DNA of 64,000 nucleotides from DATATB01 sp036268995 (lineage in GTDB: Bacteria; Planctomycetota; Planctomycetia; Pirellulales; PNKZ01), in NCBI GenBank assembly GCA_036268995.1, contig DATATB010000096.1:11862-75861 (forward strand). The letters run 5' to 3'. Made by a program: the position numbers and the translations under genes. The notes under the pieces are model-generated. The model made no database searches. It had not been told where the DNA came from and saw nothing but the letters and a program-made list of their open reading frames with translations. Positions 59,527 to 64,000 of the stretch are shown piece after piece (the first letter of the stretch is position 1; every line of letters starts with the position of its first letter).

Positions 59527-61050
59527 CTAGCCTTGATTCTGCGGCGGGTTGCCGTTCTTCCACGGGCCGGCCAGCTTCATCCACGGCGGCGACTCGAGCA
59601 GGCTGCCAGTCTCGCCGGCCTTCCAGCCGGGTACGTGATGCGGCTTGGCGCCGGCTTTGGACATCTTTTCCCAGCCTTGCGCCCAACTGGCATCGCCTTC
59701 GCGCACCTTGTGGCTATCGGTGTCGAAGTGAAACACCTTGCCTTCGCGGTAGCTGCGCGAGCCGAGCGTGACGGTCACGATCGCGGCCGCGCCCAGGTCG
59801 GGCGGGTTGTGGCAGGCCGCCTGGTTGCCGTCGCGCATGGCGTCGAGCCAGTTCTGGAAGTGCAGTTGGGTCGAGTCGTTGATCACATCACCGACGCGGA
59901 TGTTCTCCGACTTGATCGTGCTGTCCATCGTCACTTGCGGACGCTCGGCGACAAACTCGATCTGGTTAAAGCGCTCGCCGTTATAATCCGTCTTCTCCTG
60001 GCCCTTCTTGTCTTTGCCGACGCTGGCAAACACGAACGAGCCGTTGTGGCCGCGAATCAATTGCCGGATGGGTGTTTCCTGGCAGCACATCGTGGCGGTG
60101 ATCAGCGCCTGCACCCCTTCGTTATAGTCAGCCACGACCGTGGCAACGTCCGGTACTTCGCGCTTGTCGTACTCCAAATAAATGCCGCCGGCGCCCACGA
60201 CCCGGGCCGGATAACGCAGGCCCGTGGCCTTGAGCATCGACGTCGTGCGGTGGACGAACAGGTCGGTGTACATGCCGGAACCGAACGGCCAATAGCAGCG
60301 CCACTGCTTGTACACCGCGCGGTCGAACGGCATGTCGGGGGCGAGGCCTTCCTTCACGCCTAGCCAGCGCTGCCAGTCGATCGTCTTGGGCGTCATGTCG
60401 GGCGTGAGCTGGTAATAGCGCCACTGGCCGACCTTCGAGTTGCGGTAATACTCGGTCTGGAATTGCAGGACTTTGCCCAGCTTGCCCTCGTCGATCAGTT
60501 GCCGGGCGTGGTCCCAGATCGGCAAGCTCGTGCTCTGCACGCCGACTTGCATCACCTTGCCGCTCGAGCGCCAGACATCGACCACGTTCAAGGCTTCTTC
60601 GACGGTATGCGTCATCGGCTTTTCGCAGTAAACGTGCTTGCCGGCCTTCATCGCGTCGATGGTTTGCGTGGCATGCCAATGGTCGGGCGTGCCGATACAG
60701 ACGGCGTCTATCTTGTCGTCGGCCAGCATGTCGCGATAGTCGACATAGCGTTTCGGATCCGTGCCGGTTTCGCGCTTGATGTAATCGCAGACCTTGTTTT
60801 CCTGGTCCTTGTAAACCTCGGAGACGGCGACCAGATCGATGTTGGCTCCCGCCTTACGCAGGTTGGCCAGCGTGTGTACGTGCGCGCCGAACCCGCGTCC
60901 GCCGGGACCGATGAAGCCGATGCGAATGCGATCGCCGGCGCCGATGGCCCGCGCCGGTGCCGGAGCGGCCAAAGCGCTGGCGGTGATGGCCGTGCCGGCC
61001 GCCGCCGCGATAAACGAACGTCGGGACAAGTCGGGCAATTGATTTTCCAT
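59527..61050 (-). CDS. Gfo/Idh/MocA family oxidoreductase with twin-arginine signal
   Basis: 507 residues from ATG 61050 (MENQLPDLSRRSF). The Tat signal SRRSFIAAAAGTAIT leads to the Rossmann domain (RIGFIGPGGRGFGAH), CEKPMTHTVEEA and the C-terminal domain. The tail GWEKMSKAGAKPHHVPGW closely matches the paralogue at 14777-16252, so the two share a recent origin. It may oxidise sugar derivatives outside the cytoplasm. It is divergent from the phosphoesterase gene; 422 bp separate them. Confidence 0.9.
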   Translation of the reverse strand: MENQLPDLSRRSFIAAAAGTAITASALAAPAPARAIGAGDRIRIGFIGPGGRGFGAHVHTLANLRKAGANIDLVAVSEVYKDQENKVCDYIKRETGTDPKRYVDYRDMLADDKIDAVCIGTPDHWHATQTIDAMKAGKHVYCEKPMTHTVEEALNVVDVWRSSGKVMQVGVQSTSLPIWDHARQLIDEGKLGKVLQFQTEYYRNSKVGQWRYYQLTPDMTPKTIDWQRWLGVKEGLAPDMPFDRAVYKQWRCYWPFGSGMYTDLFVHRTTSMLKATGLRYPARVVGAGGIYLEYDKREVPDVATVVADYNEGVQALITATMCCQETPIRQLIRGHNGSFVFASVGKDKKGQEKTDYNGERFNQIEFVAERPQVTMDSTIKSENIRVGDVINDSTQLHFQNWLDAMRDGNQAACHNPPDLGAAAIVTVTLGSRSYREGKVFHFDTDSHKVREGDASWAQGWEKMSKAGAKPHHVPGWKAGETGSLLESPPWMKLAGPWKNGNPPQNQG

Positions 61051-61472
61051 GTCTCGCGCAGCTCCGGGGATCGGGTGAAAATGGCACCGGCCGTGCGGTG
61101 GCCGGGTAGGGTAGGGGGCAGGCATTTAAGCGATTGGGGGACAGGCAGTTGGCTGGCCGCCCCCCGTCGAAATCGCAGGGCTATTCTAAGCCGCCGCCAG
61201 TCGCGGCGAAAGCTGCTGGAACTACGACTTTTTTTCGCACATGGACGGCTCGCGACGGCCGTTTTCTCGGCCGTCAATCCCTCCGGCTCGTTGCCCTGGG
61301 GCGGCTGTTTTGTTAGGCTTGACCCTGGCTTTGCCGAGGCAGCCAATGAACCACGGCTGCACTTCCGCACTTGCCAGGCTGGCGATCATCGCCGATTCGA
61401 TCGCCACCGGTCCTCACACTTGGGCCGGCGTTAGCGCACGCTCCTGTCTCATTTAAGGTAAGAGGTATCGCC
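61051..61472. other. Divergent intergenic region with a hairpin
   Basis: GACGGCCG (61254-61261) and CGGCCGTC (61268-61275) form an 8-bp stem with loop TTTTCT. No other gene found. AGAGGT precedes the ATG at 61473. Confidence 0.4.
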
Positions 61473-62387
61473 ATGCCGTTGCATGTTGCGCCCTTGTCGC
61501 GCCGCCGCTTTCTCGCGGGCAGCCTGGCCGCGGGCGGCAGTTTGCTGGTGCTGCCCGCCGCGTGGTCGGCCGAAACTTCGGTCGATGCCGACCGCTGGGC
61601 CCTGCTCTCGGACACGCATATCGCCGCGGATCCGGCCAGAGTGCAGCTGCGGGCCAACATGGCCGACAATTTGCACCAGGTCGTCGACCAGTTGCGGGCC
61701 CTGGCGCCGCAGCCGGCCGGAGTACTCGTCAATGGCGACTGCGCGCTCAGCGCTGGTCTGGCCGGCGATTATGCCACGCTCTCGGGACTGCTCGAGCCGT
61801 TGTGGACGGCCGGTTTGCCCGTCCATTTGACACTGGGAAACCACGACGACCGGGCCGTGTTTCGTCAGGCACTGGCCACCCGGCTGAAGGATGACCATCC
61901 GCTGGAGAGCCGGCAAGCAACGATCATCGCGTCGCCACGGGCCAACTGGTTTGTGCTCGATTCGCTCGAAACCGTCAACAAAACGCCCGGCCAATTGGGC
62001 AGCGAGCAACTCGCCTGGCTCGGCCGGGCACTGGATCAGCATCACGACAAGCCGGCGCTGGTGATGGTGCATCACAATCCGGTGTTCGGTCAGCCGGTCC
62101 GCAACTCGGGGCTGACCGATACCAAAGAGCTGTTCGAAGCGCTCGTGCCGCGCAAGCAGGTCAAGGCCTTGATCTTTGGCCATACGCACCACTGGGACCT
62201 GAAGCGGCACGAGGGCATTCACCTGGTGAACCTGCCGCCGGTCGCCTATCTGTTCAAACCGGGCGATCCCAACGGCTGGGTCGAAGTCAAGCTGGCCGAC
62301 GGCTCGATGCGCATGGAACTGCACGCGCTGGATGCCAAGCATCCGGCCAACGGTCAGAAACTGAATCTCGCCTGGCGGGCAGGGTAA
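61473..62387 (+). CDS. Tat-exported calcineurin-like metallophosphoesterase
   Basis: 304 residues from ATG 61473 (MPLHVAPLSRRRFLAG), whose first 30 residues are a twin-arginine signal ending near AWSAE. Metal-site motifs are in order: LLSDTHI (D-x-H), VNGDCALS (GD variant of GDxx), LGNHDDR (GNH(D/E)), MVHHNP (second His) and IFGHTHHW (GHxH). The binuclear centre is complete. Substrate unknown: 3',5'-cNMP, phosphoester or lipid. The next gene begins 5 bp after its stop. Confidence 0.9.
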   Translation: MPLHVAPLSRRRFLAGSLAAGGSLLVLPAAWSAETSVDADRWALLSDTHIAADPARVQLRANMADNLHQVVDQLRALAPQPAGVLVNGDCALSAGLAGDYATLSGLLEPLWTAGLPVHLTLGNHDDRAVFRQALATRLKDDHPLESRQATIIASPRANWFVLDSLETVNKTPGQLGSEQLAWLGRALDQHHDKPALVMVHHNPVFGQPVRNSGLTDTKELFEALVPRKQVKALIFGHTHHWDLKRHEGIHLVNLPPVAYLFKPGDPNGWVEVKLADGSMRMELHALDAKHPANGQKLNLAWRAG

Positions 62388-62392
62388 AAATC

Positions 62393-63847
62393 GTGCTGCA
62401 GCCGATCGCACATTCCGAGAGCTGGTGGGGACGCGAAGGGGGGATGCGCGAAGTCCTCGTCCTCTCGCTGCCGCTCGTGATCTCGACGATGTCGTGGACG
62501 CTGATGCACTTCATCGATCGCATCTTCCTGCTCAGCTATTCCACCGAGTCCGTGGCCGCCGCGCTCCCCTCGGGCAATCTGTCGTTTGCCGTGATCTGCC
62601 TGCCGCTGGGCATCACGTCGTATGTCAATACGTTCGTCTCGCAATATCACGGCGCCGGGCGGCCCGAGAAAATCGGCGTGTCGGTCTGGCAGGGAGTCGG
62701 CATCGGGCTGCTGACGCTCCCCTTTGTGCTGGCCACGATTCCGCTGGCCCCGTGGTTCTTTAGCGCGTGCGATCATCCGGTCAATGTCGCCCGGCAAGAG
62801 GCCATTTTCTACCAGGTCAACTGCTGGGGCGACGCGGCGATCATCATTTCGGCGTCGCTCTCGAGCTTCTTCACCGGCCGCGGGCGCGTGCGCACGGTGA
62901 TGATCGTCGATTCGCTGGCCGCCTTGACCAACATGGTGCTCGACTATGCCTGGATCTTCGGCCATTGGGGCTTTCCCGAGTCGGGCATTGCCGGCGCCGC
63001 GTGGGCCACGGTCGTGGCCTTGTGGCTCAAGACGTTTCTGTATCTGATCTTGTTCTTGCGGCCCAGATACCGTGAGAGGTATGGCACCGCCTCCGGCTGC
63101 CGCTTCGATCCGGAGATCGCCTGGCGACTGCTGCGCTATGGGCTGCCCAGCGGGATGCAACTGCTGCTGGAAGTGGCCGGCTATGCCGTGTTCCTGCTGT
63201 TCATCGGCAAGTTGGGCGAGATGGACATGGCGGCCACGAGCCTGGCCTTCAACGTCAATAACCTGGCGTTCATGCCGGTCTTGGGCCTGGGGCTGGCCAC
63301 GAGCACACTCGTGGGGCATCGGATGGGCGAAGAGCGGCCCGACCTGGCCGCCCGCGTCACGCGCTCGGCATTCGTCATAGGCGCCGGCTACATGCTGCTG
63401 ATCTCAGCATTTTATGTGCTCACGCCCGACCTGATTTTGAAGGCACATTGGTCGATCGTCGAGCAGCACGACTTTCATCAACTGCGTGATTTGACCGTGG
63501 TATTGCTGCGCTTCGTGGCGGCCTATTGCTTGTTCGACGCTATGAACGTGATTTTTTCGGCGGCGATCAAAGGCGCCGGCGACACGCGCTTCGTGATGAT
63601 CACGACGACGATCACCTCGGCCATTCCGGTGCTGCTCACCTGGCTGGGACTTTACCATTTCGGCCTGGGCATCTACTGGGCCTGGATCGTGATGACCGGC
63701 TGGGTCACGGTGCTGGGCTTCATCTACATGGCCCGCTTCATGCAAGGCAAATGGCGTTCGATGCGCGTGATCGAAGACCCGCTCATCGGCGACAGCCAAG
63801 GCACCGCCGCCGCCGTCGTCCACGCCGGCGAAGCGCTGTCGCATTAA
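62393..63847 (+). CDS. MATE family efflux transporter
   Basis: 484 residues from GTG 62393; the N-terminus SESWWGREGGMREVLVLSLPL is part of the conserved domain start, so the internal ATG at 62444 is less likely. About 12 hydrophobic helices arranged as two MatE bundles: LSLPLVISTMSWTLMHFIDRIFLL and the second-half RYGLPSGMQLLLEVAGYAVFLLF. It probably exports cationic or aromatic compounds using a Na+ or H+ gradient. It probably shares a transcript with the phosphoesterase. Confidence 0.88.
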   Translation: MLQPIAHSESWWGREGGMREVLVLSLPLVISTMSWTLMHFIDRIFLLSYSTESVAAALPSGNLSFAVICLPLGITSYVNTFVSQYHGAGRPEKIGVSVWQGVGIGLLTLPFVLATIPLAPWFFSACDHPVNVARQEAIFYQVNCWGDAAIIISASLSSFFTGRGRVRTVMIVDSLAALTNMVLDYAWIFGHWGFPESGIAGAAWATVVALWLKTFLYLILFLRPRYRERYGTASGCRFDPEIAWRLLRYGLPSGMQLLLEVAGYAVFLLFIGKLGEMDMAATSLAFNVNNLAFMPVLGLGLATSTLVGHRMGEERPDLAARVTRSAFVIGAGYMLLISAFYVLTPDLILKAHWSIVEQHDFHQLRDLTVVLLRFVAAYCLFDAMNVIFSAAIKGAGDTRFVMITTTITSAIPVLLTWLGLYHFGLGIYWAWIVMTGWVTVLGFIYMARFMQGKWRSMRVIEDPLIGDSQGTAAAVVHAGEALSH

Positions 63848-63862
63848 AGGCGGACCCACAAC

Positions 63863-63884
63863 CGGGAGGGCGAGGCCACTGCTG
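63863..63884. repeat. Half copy of the GGGAGGGCGAGGC repeat
   Basis: CGGGAGGGCGAGGCCACTGCTG just after the MATE gene. The remaining 116 bp to the window end hold no recognised feature. Confidence 0.75.
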
Positions 63885-64000
63885 TGAACAAGCTAGCGTT
63901 TTTACAAATCACTATGTGACGGACAGTTGCAGCGTCTGAACTTTGCGCCACCATCAACGAGCGATGGACTCAGCAAGCAGCATTTTCAAAAAGCACCGCT

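Overview
The window looks like a piece of chromosome from a high-GC Planctomycetota bacterium (Pirellulales-like). The evidence is family content: proteins with paired PVC-type dehydrogenase and CxxCH cytochrome modules, many Gfo/Idh/MocA oxidoreductases (several with twin-arginine signals), DUF1080, DUF1598, DUF1570 and DUF3500 proteins, an ECF sigma factor next to a Ser/Thr kinase carrying RDD membrane modules, and methanofuran-biosynthesis genes. I see no rRNA, tRNA, CRISPR array, transposase or prophage.

Layout. 1-3.4 kb: the 5' end of a patatin-like gene (off the left edge), then a kinase and ECF sigma factor. 4.2-18.05 kb (minus): eight tightly spaced genes that probably form one operon (Gfo/Idh, PIG-L deacetylase, Gfo/Idh, NagB-like, MFS transporter, PVC cytochrome protein, ceramidase-cytochrome fusion, DUF1080). 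18.05-18.46 kb: a divergent control region with a candidate promoter on each strand and a large inverted repeat. 18.46-26.03 kb (plus): seven genes (ROK regulator, transaldolase-like aldolase, threonine-synthase-like PLP enzyme, 2-hydroxyacid dehydrogenase, RidA, DUF1080, FAD protein). The two arms look like one catabolic regulon for an N-acylated and/or glycosylated compound; the substrate is unknown. 26.2-36.9 kb: housekeeping genes (short TauE-like, glnD, PilZ, DUF3500, mutM, trpB, trpA, DAHP synthase). 37.4-46.0 kb: an iron-sulfur assembly cluster (SufR-like regulator, nuoB, sufC, sufB, two exported proteins, sufD, a Rieske-SufT fusion). 46.1-56.5 kb: exported hypothetical protein, hicB with a hicA remnant, two Gfo/Idh genes, a thioredoxin-like protein, an FHA/GAF/sigma-54 activator and two DUF1598 paralogues. 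56.5-59.4 kb: mfnE-mfnF-mfnD-like genes overlapping by 4 bp each. 59.5-63.85 kb: a Gfo/Idh gene and, divergently, a phosphoesterase and a MATE transporter.

The most unusual property is a set of at least ten families of short inverted or direct repeats filling many intergenic gaps. Two of these families also lie in frame inside conserved enzymes (MfnD-like, MfnE-like), and others appear to supply the C-terminus or stop codon of neighbouring genes. This resembles, by analogy, the in-frame palindromic elements known from Rickettsia. Other notable items are the ceramidase-cytochrome fusion, the Rieske-SufT fusion that keeps an internal ribosome-binding site, and the hicA remnant next to an intact hicB.
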